Source: Candidatus Colwellbacteria bacterium GWA2_46_10 (GTDB lineage: Bacteria; Patescibacteriota; Minisyncoccia; UBA6257; Colwellbacteraceae). From it: a stretch of DNA of 10,645 nucleotides. Position 1 is the first letter of the stretch, and each line of letters begins with the position of its first letter. A model generated the notes under the pieces. The model was not told where the DNA came from, did not search any database, and was given only the letters and a program-made list of their open reading frames with translations. Where the stretch lies: the NCBI GenBank assembly GCA_001817635.1, contig MHIS01000021.1, forward strand, positions 1 through 10,645. Reading direction: 5' to 3'. Position numbers and translations under genes: made by a program. Shown here piece after piece: positions 1 through 5,830 of this stretch.

Positions 1-352
1 ACCCGTAGGTGTACGGACCGTATCTCAGTTCCGTCGTTGGGGGTCAGGCTCTCACCTCCCCTACCGGTCGTAGCCTTGGTGAGCTATTACCTCACCAACA
101 AGCTGATCGGGCCTAGGCCCCTCCTGTACCGCCGGAGCTTTACTCTTGCGAGACTATCGGGCATTAGACCATCTTTCGATGGCTTATTCCCGTGTACAGG
201 GTAGGTTCCAAGGTGTTACTAACTCGTTTGCCGCTCCCGACTTTCGGCGACCTTACCAAATTGGCTTGGTCAATGAAAGTCAGGCGCTCGACTTGCATGC
301 CTAATCCACGCCGCCAGCGTTCATCCTGGACCAGGATCAAATCCTCCTGAAA
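1..352 (-). rRNA. rrs: 16S ribosomal RNA, 5' part (partial, runs off the left edge)
   Basis: Read on the minus strand, this stretch carries the conserved 5' region of bacterial 16S rRNA: TTTGATCCTGG, GATGAACGCTGGCGGCGTG and GCATGCAAGTCGAGCG near the right end, and ACTGAGATACGGTCC then CACCTACGGGT at the left edge. Only about the first 350 bases (roughly to E. coli position 346) are present. The 5' end is placed near 352 by aligning GATC to E. coli position 15-18, so it is accurate to a few bases. The sequence departs from the common bacterial form just before TTTGATC (AGGA for AGAG), just after it (TCCAG for CTCAG), and in the 338-348 loop, where both stem sides changed together. These variants fit Patescibacteria/CPR. 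The short open frame across 164-358 is only a shadow of the rRNA. Confidence 0.97.
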
Positions 353-371
353 ATCCAATTCTCTTGTAAAA

Positions 372-510
372 GAGAAATAGACGCTTGGGACAACTAAAAA
401 GCACTCAAACAGTACGCACCTGGCGCACTGTCTCTTACCTTAGTTCTATGAGAGATTCCGCTTTGTTAGACACCGGACCGGAAGCTAACAGAGCGAAACC
501 TCTATTTCTC
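372..510 (-). repeat. 10-bp inverted repeat spanning the rRNA leader (arms 372-381 and 501-510)
   Basis: GAGAAATAGA at 372-381 and its exact reverse complement TCTATTTCTC at 501-510 could pair in the leader transcript and loop out about 119 bases that include the boxA-like site. Pre-16S leaders commonly form long-range stems that guide processing, but normally the leader pairs with sequence after the 16S 3' end, which lies outside this window. A role is inferred only from position. Confidence 0.35.
391..403 (-). promoter_or_regulatory. boxA-like antitermination element in the rRNA leader
   Basis: On the minus strand the sequence is TGCTTTTTAGTTG. It matches the rRNA boxA consensus TGCTCTTTAACA at 8 of its first 10 positions and lies about 40 bases before the 16S 5' end, a normal place for boxA. 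In known systems the boxA RNA is bound by NusB/S10 and protects rRNA transcription from early termination. The assignment rests on one short motif plus its position. Confidence 0.4.
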
Positions 511-571
511 AACGTTCCTTCTCATATCTGTCGCAGTTATTCATTAACTAATCGACTCGGCATCATCATAT

Positions 572-608
572 CAACAAGAAAGACCCCGTCAAGGGGTCTT
601 TCTTGTTG
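572..608 (-). terminator. Intrinsic terminator hairpin between the surface-protein gene and the rRNA leader
   Basis: A perfect 16-bp stem (572-587 with 593-608) closes a 5-base loop. The arms hold a CCCC/GGGG core and a T-rich side (TCTTTCTTGTTG) within the stem. It begins about 19 bases after the stop codon of the minus-strand gene at 627-2432, so it most likely ends that transcript and keeps it separate from the rRNA operon transcribed in the same direction. The fully symmetrical stem could also act on the other strand. Confidence 0.8.
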
Positions 609-626
609 TGCAACTGGGCACTCACT

Positions 627-2432
627 CTACACTAAGACGTTAGTCCTCTTGTCCTTGGCGGCGAGCATGTAGCGCACCGCAAAGGTTACCAGAAGAACGA
701 AGAGGATGATCCACAAAAGTGGATTGGTGAAAAGCCCCCTGAAGGCATCTATCATCGCAGCGGTGAATCCGCCGGCGGTAGATAGCTCTCCAAAAGTACT
801 CTCATCAATTACCTCAACGATCTTCCTAACTCTTGAGTTGTCGTTGTATCCAACATTGGCTACAAATCTAATCTCATCGTTGGCATCCACTCCGTTAGCT
901 AACTCGGTTTCTATCAAGAATGAATCTTGTTCACCAGGCCTTACCGTCCCAATGTTGAACACCAGTTCACCATCGCGGTTGAGGCTCTCTCTAGGATCCG
1001 AACTTATAAAGTCCAGTTCGCTAGGCATCGGTACCGTCAAAACAACATCGGTCAAAGTCAATCCGGTACGGTTGTCGTAGGAAACGGTGTAATCGATTTC
1101 CCTGCGATCAACATCCCTAGTGTTGGCATTCAACGTTATGATCAATGCCTCCACTTCCGGTTCCGGTGCTACTTCAACTGTACGGAATACATCCACGAAA
1201 CGAGTAACTACGTTAACGATTGGGGAGGTAGTGCGGAAGCTTAAGATACTCCCCTGATCTTCCCCCTCGCCATTCTCCGCCATTGCGCGGAAGTAATAGG
1301 TGGTATCAGCGCTAAGCCCCGAGATGTTGGCGCTGAAGGAAACATCTCTGCTTCCATCACCCATATCCTGACTAGAGGTTGTCCTGTTAAGGTTAGTTCT
1401 ACTGGTACCCCATTCAAACCAAGCATCGGTGTCATCTCCGTTAGGATCAACTTCACCGCGCAAAGTGGCTGAAGTATTGCTTACTCCAGTAGCTGGGAGA
1501 GTGACTACGTCAGGCTCATTAGCGTTGCTGTCGCTTCCACCGTCTTCATCGGTAGTGAAACTCTTGATGGAACCAGTGTCTTCATTCCCATCATCATCTT
1601 CGGCAAGACAACGGAAGTAATACTTGGTGTCTTCGTCCAAGCCGGTAATGGTTTTCTCAACCGTATCGTTATCGTTGGCGTCAACGTTCACCTTACTTGT
1701 GTCCTCATCAAGGTCATCGTTGTCCTCGCCCCACTCAAACCACACGTCGGTATCCGCATCGCCCGCCTCAACATCGCAGACCAGCATCGCACTGTTGTCG
1801 TCGATATCTTCGGCGTTTCTGGTAGTGACCTGAGGGTCATCTCCATTGTTGTCATCATCGTTTCCATCGCCAACAATTTCAATTCTAACAACCACTATTC
1901 TGGAGTTATCTCGGCCAGGCAAAATATTACCCAAACCAATACCAGAGGAAGTCATCACACTGTCCTCGCTACCGGAAAACGATTTGGTGTCGCCAAAGTT
2001 GTCACGTACTGAGGTAGATACGTGGTCAACTGAATCCACGTTACCACCGCTTACGTTCACGGTAACTGTATCGCTGATAGGATCAGCATTGCTAGCCCAA
2101 ATCTCAACAGTAAAGTCTACAGACTCACCATCTGATGCAACATCAGACTCTATCGAAACCTTGGTGCTATTAGCAGTTTCGCTAGAAGTATTATTCACGA
2201 ACACTCCCAGAGAAACTACGTCGTCCACGTCTGCACTGACACTGTTGTTATCCCAACAGGTACTGCAGCCTGGATTGGCGGTGTAGTTTGAAACTCTAAG
2301 CGTAGAATAAGGCTGGCTACCCTCATTAAAATCCGCGGCTAAAGCTGGGGAAATAAAGCCAGGTAACACATAGCTTGACACTACAACTAGAGCCAAGAAG
2401 CTAAACGTAACTTTTCTATTAAATTTTCTCAT
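627..2432 (-). CDS. Membrane-anchored surface protein with two Fn3-like repeats and a DUF11-like domain
   Basis: The predicted 601-residue protein is exported and anchored. Residues 1-33 are a signal peptide (RKFNRK, hydrophobic core, then ALA-A as a likely cleavage site). Residues 34-190 form a beta-rich domain with a CSTC pair near 56-59. Two related Fn3-like repeats follow, at about 201-294 and 309-402, each with a WFEWG motif, a T-x-YYFR strand and a closing SFTT/SFRT. Residues 427-535 resemble DUF11/CARDB modules, and 570-592 is a transmembrane helix with a short basic tail. Asp/Asn-rich linkers suggest calcium binding. This layout is common in Patescibacteria cell-surface proteins; the ligand is unknown. 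I chose the ATG at 2432 because the signal peptide begins naturally there, although it lacks an SD. A GTG at 2489, eight bases after GAGGG, is an alternative adding 19 residues encoded by very A+T-rich codons. The stop is TAG. Confidence 0.82.
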   Translation of the reverse strand: MRKFNRKVTFSFLALVVVSSYVLPGFISPALAADFNEGSQPYSTLRVSNYTANPGCSTCWDNNSVSADVDDVVSLGVFVNNTSSETANSTKVSIESDVASDGESVDFTVEIWASNADPISDTVTVNVSGGNVDSVDHVSTSVRDNFGDTKSFSGSEDSVMTSSGIGLGNILPGRDNSRIVVVRIEIVGDGNDDDNNGDDPQVTTRNAEDIDDNSAMLVCDVEAGDADTDVWFEWGEDNDDLDEDTSKVNVDANDNDTVEKTITGLDEDTKYYFRCLAEDDDGNEDTGSIKSFTTDEDGGSDSNANEPDVVTLPATGVSNTSATLRGEVDPNGDDTDAWFEWGTSRTNLNRTTSSQDMGDGSRDVSFSANISGLSADTTYYFRAMAENGEGEDQGSILSFRTTSPIVNVVTRFVDVFRTVEVAPEPEVEALIITLNANTRDVDRREIDYTVSYDNRTGLTLTDVVLTVPMPSELDFISSDPRESLNRDGELVFNIGTVRPGEQDSFLIETELANGVDANDEIRFVANVGYNDNSRVRKIVEVIDESTFGELSTAGGFTAAMIDAFRGLFTNPLLWIILFVLLVTFAVRYMLAAKDKRTNVLV

Positions 2433-2504
2433 TGTTGTATTATTTTTGTTTATTTTTTGTTCAACCTTTTTGGAGCTATAAAAGCCCACTATTTAAACCC
2501 TCGA

Positions 2505-2518
2505 CTCTTGATCAAGAG
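2505..2518. repeat. Perfect 14-bp palindrome upstream of the surface-protein gene
   Basis: CTCTTGATCAAGAG is self-complementary and lies upstream of both candidate starts of the 627-2432 gene and after the terminator of the next gene. Its position would suit an operator, and it overlaps TTGATC, a weak -35-like hexamer on the minus strand. No -10 of good quality follows at the right distance, so a promoter is not called. Confidence 0.35.
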
Positions 2519-2548
2519 CTTAAGAGTAGACGTTTACTGAATGGTTGG

Positions 2549-2582
2549 GCATGGGGAGCATCCTTGCGGATGCTCCCCATGC
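2549..2582 (-). terminator. Strong hairpin after the PKD-domain gene, probable terminator
   Basis: A perfect 15-bp G+C-rich stem (2549-2563 with 2568-2582) closes a 4-base TTGC loop. It starts 23 bases after the TGA stop of the 2606-4528 gene. No run of T follows on either strand, so it is not a textbook intrinsic terminator; it may instead protect the 3' end of the transcript or work with Rho. Confidence 0.65.
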
Positions 2583-2605
2583 AAGTGAATCGGACTTACT
2601 CGTTC

Positions 2606-4528
2606 TCAGTTGTTACCGTAGACGTACACCTTCACTGTGATGGGTGCTGAGGGACTCCATGCCCCCTCGTTGTCCTTGACCCTCAGGGTCCAGGAGTAGT
2701 ACCCCCCATCATGAACGGTGAAACACGGCGCCGAGCTCGACGCATTGCCGAGGCCCCCCTGAGTGGAAGTCCACTCAAAGGAGACGAGCGCTCCTCCATC
2801 TGGGTCGTAACTTGCGCTTGACCCAAGACAGAAGTTGACACCCGCTTCTGGATCGGTGAGTTCTACCTCACCCGGTCCTGAAGGGATCGCTACCGGCGCG
2901 TTGTTCGCCGTCGTCGTGGTCGTAACCGGCACCGTGGTCGTGGTAGTCGCTGGCGGTTGAGTCGTGGGGGTCGTGGCTGCCGCCGTCGTGGTTGTGGTGG
3001 CGGCGGCTTGGGTAGTCGCAGTCGTACCCAACGTGGTGGTCGTGGCTGCCGCCGTTGTGGTGGTCGAAACACTCCCCACGTTGTTGTCTCCACCGCTATC
3101 GGTGCACTGTACGAATCCCCAAGGGGCACTCGCACGCACGTCCTTCAGAGCCTCACCGTCAACCTGAACGCCGATGAAGACGTTACAGTTGCCAGTGTTG
3201 CTGAAGGTGGCTTCGGCCTGCAACCACTCCGTGATGGCCTCGAAGGTGATTCCCTGCTCGGTGAGCAGGTTGACCACCTTCACCAGCTCATCCCGGGTGA
3301 TGCCTATCTGTGCCATGAGTCGATCCTGGTTGGCCAGAATCTGGTTAATGCCATTGGCCAGATCTTCCTGGTTGCCCATGATTTCCTCCTGGTTCCCCAG
3401 AATCGCGGACTGAGCCGCGACGACCTCCTGGGTCGGCACCGATGATTCATTCCCACCGAGCCACTTGTACCCCAGAATGCCGAAGGTGAGCAGCCCCGAA
3501 ACGACGATGACCGCGATGACCCAACCGGGGACTGAGCGACGCTCGTGCACCGCTTTCGTTCCCAAGTTGGCCACAGCTGCAGCCAGGATCTCCTGGCGTG
3601 TCTTCGTGGCCTCGGCCGAATCATGCACAGCCTTAGCTGTGCGATCCCCCTGCTGGGCGATGACGCTGGAGAGAGCCTCCTGACCCTCTCCGAGCTTCTT
3701 GAAACCCTTACGGGTCTCTTTCCGCCCCTTCTTGGCTTCTTCGATCATTCCCTGGATTGCCGCAACGACCAAGTCGTTGCTTCCGCCGGTGTCACCGGCG
3801 GGATTGGTGGAATCCACCATGGGTCCATCTCCTCCGCCGTCATCATCGACGGCATCGTTGGTGAGAGAACTCGCAACCGCGACGGTTGTCTCGTTCTCAT
3901 CCTGCTTCAGCTTTTCCTGGACCGGCACCCATCCGGAAGGATGGGGCTCGGACCGGAAAAAGATTGTCCACGAGAGGCCCTTCAACTCCGGAGCGGTTTC
4001 CCACCCCTCGAGCACGGCACGCTTCTCGAGATCCTGTGGAGGTTCGAACCCCCTTCCCTGATTCTCCACCATCTTCCAGGTGGTTCCCTCTGGGAAATAG
4101 ACCTCTATCCGTTGCTCCCTAAAGCGGACTCTCTGGGCTCCTGGAGGAATCCCCTCCTGGTACCCAACACGAATCCGGAACCGTTCACCCTCTTTGAGCG
4201 GTTCTCCATGGTTGAACGGGGGGCTCTTCTGGAACCAAAAGTTCAGGTTCTTTGGACCGCCAGAAAACGGCTTGATGAACCACCATCCTTCACCCCTCTT
4301 TTCCCCAATGAATCCGTCGGGATCCTCAGGAATCGGGAAGGACTCCACCGTGACCTCGGGCCGTTTGTACAGAACCGAGTCGGCAAAATCCCCTCCGGTG
4401 TCGACAGGCTCAAACCCCTCTGGGGGCTCATCCCCCTTCTTGCGGAAGGTGATAGCCCACCAGGGAGCCGGACGTCTGAATTCCCTTACCAGACCGCTAT
4501 TCGCGGCAACGTTCCGGAGAGCAGTCAT
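2606..4528 (-). CDS. Unrecognised single-pass membrane protein: W-rich N-domain, TM helix, coiled coil, Thr-rich stalk, PKD-like domain
   Basis: I do not recognise this 640-residue protein as a whole. Residues 15-206 form a Trp- and Phe-rich domain with two copies of a W-x-I-x-F-R...P-x-G-[FW]-x-P-V motif (23-42 and 187-203). An Asp/Gly/Ser-rich linker and a Lys/Arg-rich, helix-prone segment (about 255-330) follow. A transmembrane helix spans about 336-356; HERR just before it argues for an N-terminus inside the cell. Outside are a probable coiled coil with repeated GNQ-E/ANQ-D units (370-425), a two-Cys segment (C448, C475), a Thr-rich stalk (488-541) and a PKD-like Ig-fold domain (542-640) with SYDPDG and a YYSWTLRVKD strand. 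The ATG at 4528 is chosen over one at 4615 because AAGGAGGTG lies 7 bases before it, by far the strongest SD with an ATG here. The gene is visibly richer in G+C than its neighbours, which hints at transfer or at composition driven by Thr/Ala/Gly/Pro codons. Attachment is a guess from the domains. Confidence 0.85.
   Translation of the reverse strand: MTALRNVAANSGLVREFRRPAPWWAITFRKKGDEPPEGFEPVDTGGDFADSVLYKRPEVTVESFPIPEDPDGFIGEKRGEGWWFIKPFSGGPKNLNFWFQKSPPFNHGEPLKEGERFRIRVGYQEGIPPGAQRVRFREQRIEVYFPEGTTWKMVENQGRGFEPPQDLEKRAVLEGWETAPELKGLSWTIFFRSEPHPSGWVPVQEKLKQDENETTVAVASSLTNDAVDDDGGGDGPMVDSTNPAGDTGGSNDLVVAAIQGMIEEAKKGRKETRKGFKKLGEGQEALSSVIAQQGDRTAKAVHDSAEATKTRQEILAAAVANLGTKAVHERRSVPGWVIAVIVVSGLLTFGILGYKWLGGNESSVPTQEVVAAQSAILGNQEEIMGNQEDLANGINQILANQDRLMAQIGITRDELVKVVNLLTEQGITFEAITEWLQAEATFSNTGNCNVFIGVQVDGEALKDVRASAPWGFVQCTDSGGDNNVGSVSTTTTAAATTTTLGTTATTQAAATTTTTAAATTPTTQPPATTTTTVPVTTTTTANNAPVAIPSGPGEVELTDPEAGVNFCLGSSASYDPDGGALVSFEWTSTQGGLGNASSSAPCFTVHDGGYYSWTLRVKDNEGAWSPSAPITVKVYVYGNN
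2971..3055 (-). repeat. Repeated Thr/Ala codon blocks in the stalk region
   Basis: The 16-base string TCGTGGCTGCCGCCGT occurs at 2971-2986 and again at 3040-3055 (plus-strand reading), within a wider stretch of similar Thr/Ala codons encoding TTTT-AAA-TTTT blocks. Such near-repeats can change length by slippage or recombination, so the stalk of this protein may vary between strains. They also give long meaningless open frames on the opposite strand. Confidence 0.7.
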
Positions 4529-4533
4529 GCTCT

Positions 4534-4555
4534 CACCTCCTTGCCGCTTCGCGGC
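4534..4555 (-). promoter_or_regulatory. Strong ribosome-binding site with a mini-hairpin directly upstream
   Basis: On the minus strand AAGGAGGTG (4534-4542) lies 7 bases before the ATG at 4528 and fixes that start. Immediately upstream, 4543-4555 can form a hairpin with 5-bp arms GCCGC/GCGGC and a GAA loop; its core GCGAAGC is a known exceptionally stable mini-hairpin sequence. A stem ending right at the SD could keep the site open or block it. Confidence 0.75.
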
Positions 4556-4574
4556 CTCGTTTTTTAGGTCAGAT

Positions 4575-4629
4575 TCGTACCGAACAAGGTGCCTGCTAAG
4601 TAAATTAACAGACACTTCGTTCGGTACGA
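4575..4629 (-). promoter_or_regulatory. 25-pair hairpin in the leader of the PKD-domain gene
   Basis: Positions 4575-4599 pair with 4605-4629 around a 5-base loop. The outer 11 pairs are perfect (TCGTACCGAAC with its complement). Of the four inner non-Watson-Crick positions, three become G-U pairs in the minus-strand RNA and one is a C-A mismatch, whereas plus-strand RNA would have three mismatches and one G-U. So the fold suits the leader RNA of the minus-strand gene. A TATAAG at 4648-4653 (minus) is a possible -10 that would start the transcript just before the hairpin, but it lacks a good -35. No T-run follows, so it is probably not a terminator. Confidence 0.5.
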
Positions 4630-4725
4630 CACGTATTGAAGTAAGTCCTTATATGCAAATAAAGGAACACTCGCGAAACAGTCTATGTCAGACTTTTCCA
4701 CGAAACAACTCATTGGTACCACAAT

Positions 4726-4741
4726 TTGACTGAAAAGTCAA
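4726..4741. repeat. Palindrome TTGACT-GAAA-AGTCAA in the divergent intergenic region
   Basis: Two perfect 6-bp arms surround a 4-base spacer between the divergently transcribed PKD-domain gene and rpmE. The 8-mer GACTTTTC at 4691-4698 is an inverted copy of GAAAAGTC at 4732-4739, so the half-site recurs about 40 bases away. This arrangement suits an operator for a dimeric regulator but is not proof of one. The rest of 4630-4797 holds no gene I can support. Confidence 0.35.
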
Positions 4742-4797
4742 TATAGTGAGGATCTATGCCAACCCCTCCTCCAAATGCCCAATATTTAAGCCAATTC

Positions 4798-4826
4798 TTG
4801 ACTATATAACACCAATCAAGGATAAT
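4798..4826 (+). promoter_or_regulatory. Sigma70-type promoter for rpmE-prfA
   Basis: TTGACT (4798-4803) and GATAAT (4821-4826) each match the consensus hexamer at five of six positions and are separated by exactly 17 bases. Transcription would begin near 4833, leaving a leader of only about 10 bases before the rpmE ATG at 4844. The AGGT at 4832-4835 would lie at the very 5' end, so rpmE may start on an almost leaderless mRNA. Confidence 0.65.
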
Positions 4827-4843
4827 AGGCCAGGTAATAAGTT

Positions 4844-5086
4844 ATGAAACAAGATATCCATCCTCAATACTTCCCCAAAGCGCAGATCATCTGTTCTTGC
4901 GGAAAAACCCACGAGATCGGCTCCACTAAAGAGAAGATGGAAGTAGAGATATGTTCGAATTGTCATCCTTTCTTTACGGGTCAAGAGAAACTTATCGACA
5001 CCGCCGGCAGGGTTGAGAAATTCAAAGCCCGTCAAGCTAAAGCCGCAGGCACTACCAAGACCAAGGCCAAACCTAAGAAGAAGTAG
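4844..5086 (+). CDS. rpmE: 50S ribosomal protein L31, zinc-binding type
   Basis: The 80-residue protein begins [11 protein letters not shown], the usual start of bacterial L31, and has four cysteines placed as in the zinc-binding form (C17, C19, C37, C40, as C-S-C and C-S-N-C). [20 protein letters not shown] (41-60) is the conserved centre, and the tail is Lys-rich, suited to rRNA contact. L31 sits on the large-subunit central protuberance and contacts the small subunit. It is the first gene after a good promoter and lies directly before prfA, an order also found in other bacteria. Its stop is TAG, and the next base begins the ATG of prfA in the same frame, so the two genes are probably translationally coupled. 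Confidence 0.96.
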   Translation: MKQDIHPQYFPKAQIICSCGKTHEIGSTKEKMEVEICSNCHPFFTGQEKLIDTAGRVEKFKARQAKAAGTTKTKAKPKKK

Positions 5087-5830
5087 ATGGATAAAGCCAT
5101 CATTGAGATACGCGCTGGCGCTGGCGGCGATGAAGCCGCCATTTTCGCTAGCGACCTTGCCCGCATGCATCAAAGGTATGCGGAAATCAAAGGCTGGAAA
5201 ATAACCGTTTTGGATTTTAGCCAAAGTTCTCTCGAAGGATACAAAACTTTCATTGCCCAAATTGCGGGAGACGGAGTATATGACTCTTTGAAATATGAAT
5301 CTGGCGTACACCGTGTTCAAAGAATTCCCAAAACGGAAAAGGCAGGGCGTATTCATACATCAACCGCATCCGTCGCCATCATGCCGGTGGTAGAAGCGAA
5401 GGAGGTTACGATCAACCCAAGTGATATTGAAGTTTCATTTTTCCGCTCCAGCGGTCCGGGAGGACAAAACGTTAATAAGGTGGAAACTGCCGTACGCCTG
5501 TTACACAAACCGAGTGGACTGGTAGTAACTTCCCAGGCAGGCAGAGGTCAGCAAAGCAACCGCGAAGCCGCAATGGAAATTCTGCGTTCAAAACTTTACG
5601 AAATACAGATTAAAAAGGAACATGGGGAACTGGGAGAGATGAGACGCTCTCAGATAGGATCCGGTGACAGGTCAGAAAAAATCCGTACCTACAACTTTCC
5701 GCAGGATAGGATCACCGACCACCGTATAGGCAAAAAGTGGCACAACCTTGAAAAAATTCTTGGAGGAGATATAGATCCCATAGTCAAAGCTTTCAAAAAA
5801 GCCGAAGAGGAAAAAGCGCAGGAGACCTAA
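5087..5830 (+). CDS. prfA: Peptide chain release factor 1, lacking the N-terminal domain
   Basis: RF1 recognises UAA and UAG in the ribosomal A site and triggers peptide release. The 247-residue protein carries the conserved core: RAGAGGDEAA near the start (9-18), the stop-codon-reading tripeptide as P-K-T (81-83) inside ESGVHRVQRIPKTE, and the catalytic GGQ (125-127) inside SSGPGGQNVNKVETAVRL. The P-x-T form assigns it to RF1 rather than RF2, which has SPF. RF1 is usually about 360 residues; here roughly the first 108 (domain 1, which touches RF3 and PrmC in known systems) are absent. An in-frame TAG directly before the ATG rules out an upstream extension. No SD of its own is evident beyond AAGAAG, so reinitiation by ribosomes finishing rpmE is likely. 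The TAA stop overlaps the convergent gene by four bases. No prmC follows. Confidence 0.93.
   Translation: MDKAIIEIRAGAGGDEAAIFASDLARMHQRYAEIKGWKITVLDFSQSSLEGYKTFIAQIAGDGVYDSLKYESGVHRVQRIPKTEKAGRIHTSTASVAIMPVVEAKEVTINPSDIEVSFFRSSGPGGQNVNKVETAVRLLHKPSGLVVTSQAGRGQQSNREAAMEILRSKLYEIQIKKEHGELGEMRRSQIGSGDRSEKIRTYNFPQDRITDHRIGKKWHNLEKILGGDIDPIVKAFKKAEEEKAQET

Larger units (their letters stand above)
353..571 (-). other. rRNA operon leader region, no gene seen
   Basis: This stretch lies upstream of the 16S 5' end and should hold the rRNA promoter and the pre-16S leader. No convincing protein gene is present: the only open frame of any length (385-672, plus strand) runs through the leader, the terminator and the 3' end of the neighbouring gene. 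I found no clean -35/-10 pair on the minus strand. A small hairpin at 361-374 (5-bp arms CTCTT/AAGAG, loop GTAA) sits just before the mature 16S end, where leader structures take part in rRNA processing. Confidence 0.6.

Noticed and set aside
164..358. A 64-codon frame on the minus strand
   Set aside because: It lies inside conserved 16S rRNA sequence.
385..672. A 95-codon frame on the plus strand
   Set aside because: It crosses the rRNA leader, a perfect terminator hairpin and the 3' end of the surface-protein gene; no SD or recognisable product.
2971..3055. The repeated blocks as a CRISPR array
   Set aside because: Only two short copies inside a coding Thr/Ala region, with no regular spacers and no cas genes.
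2957..3445. Gly/Arg/Val-rich open frames opposite the Thr-rich stalk
   Set aside because: Low-complexity products of reading repeated Thr/Ala codons backwards; no independent support.
3545..4567. A 340-codon open frame on the plus strand opposite the PKD-domain gene
   Set aside because: It is an antisense shadow favoured by the G+C-rich codons of the real gene; its translation shows no domain, no signal and no SD, while the minus-strand frame has clear domains.
4575..4629. The imperfect palindrome as an integron attC site
   Set aside because: The outer arms resemble but do not fit the required core sites (GTTCGGT is not GTTRRRY), and there is no integrase or cassette array in view.
4653..4733. 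A short frame of about 26 codons upstream of rpmE as a possible leader peptide
   Set aside because: No SD, no conserved features, and it lies upstream of the well-supported rpmE promoter, so it would not be on that transcript.
5084..5086. The TAG between rpmE and prfA as evidence of recoding (TAG as an amino acid)
   Set aside because: TAG ends several other genes at natural positions here, and both L31 and RF1 begin and end sensibly, so it acts as a stop.
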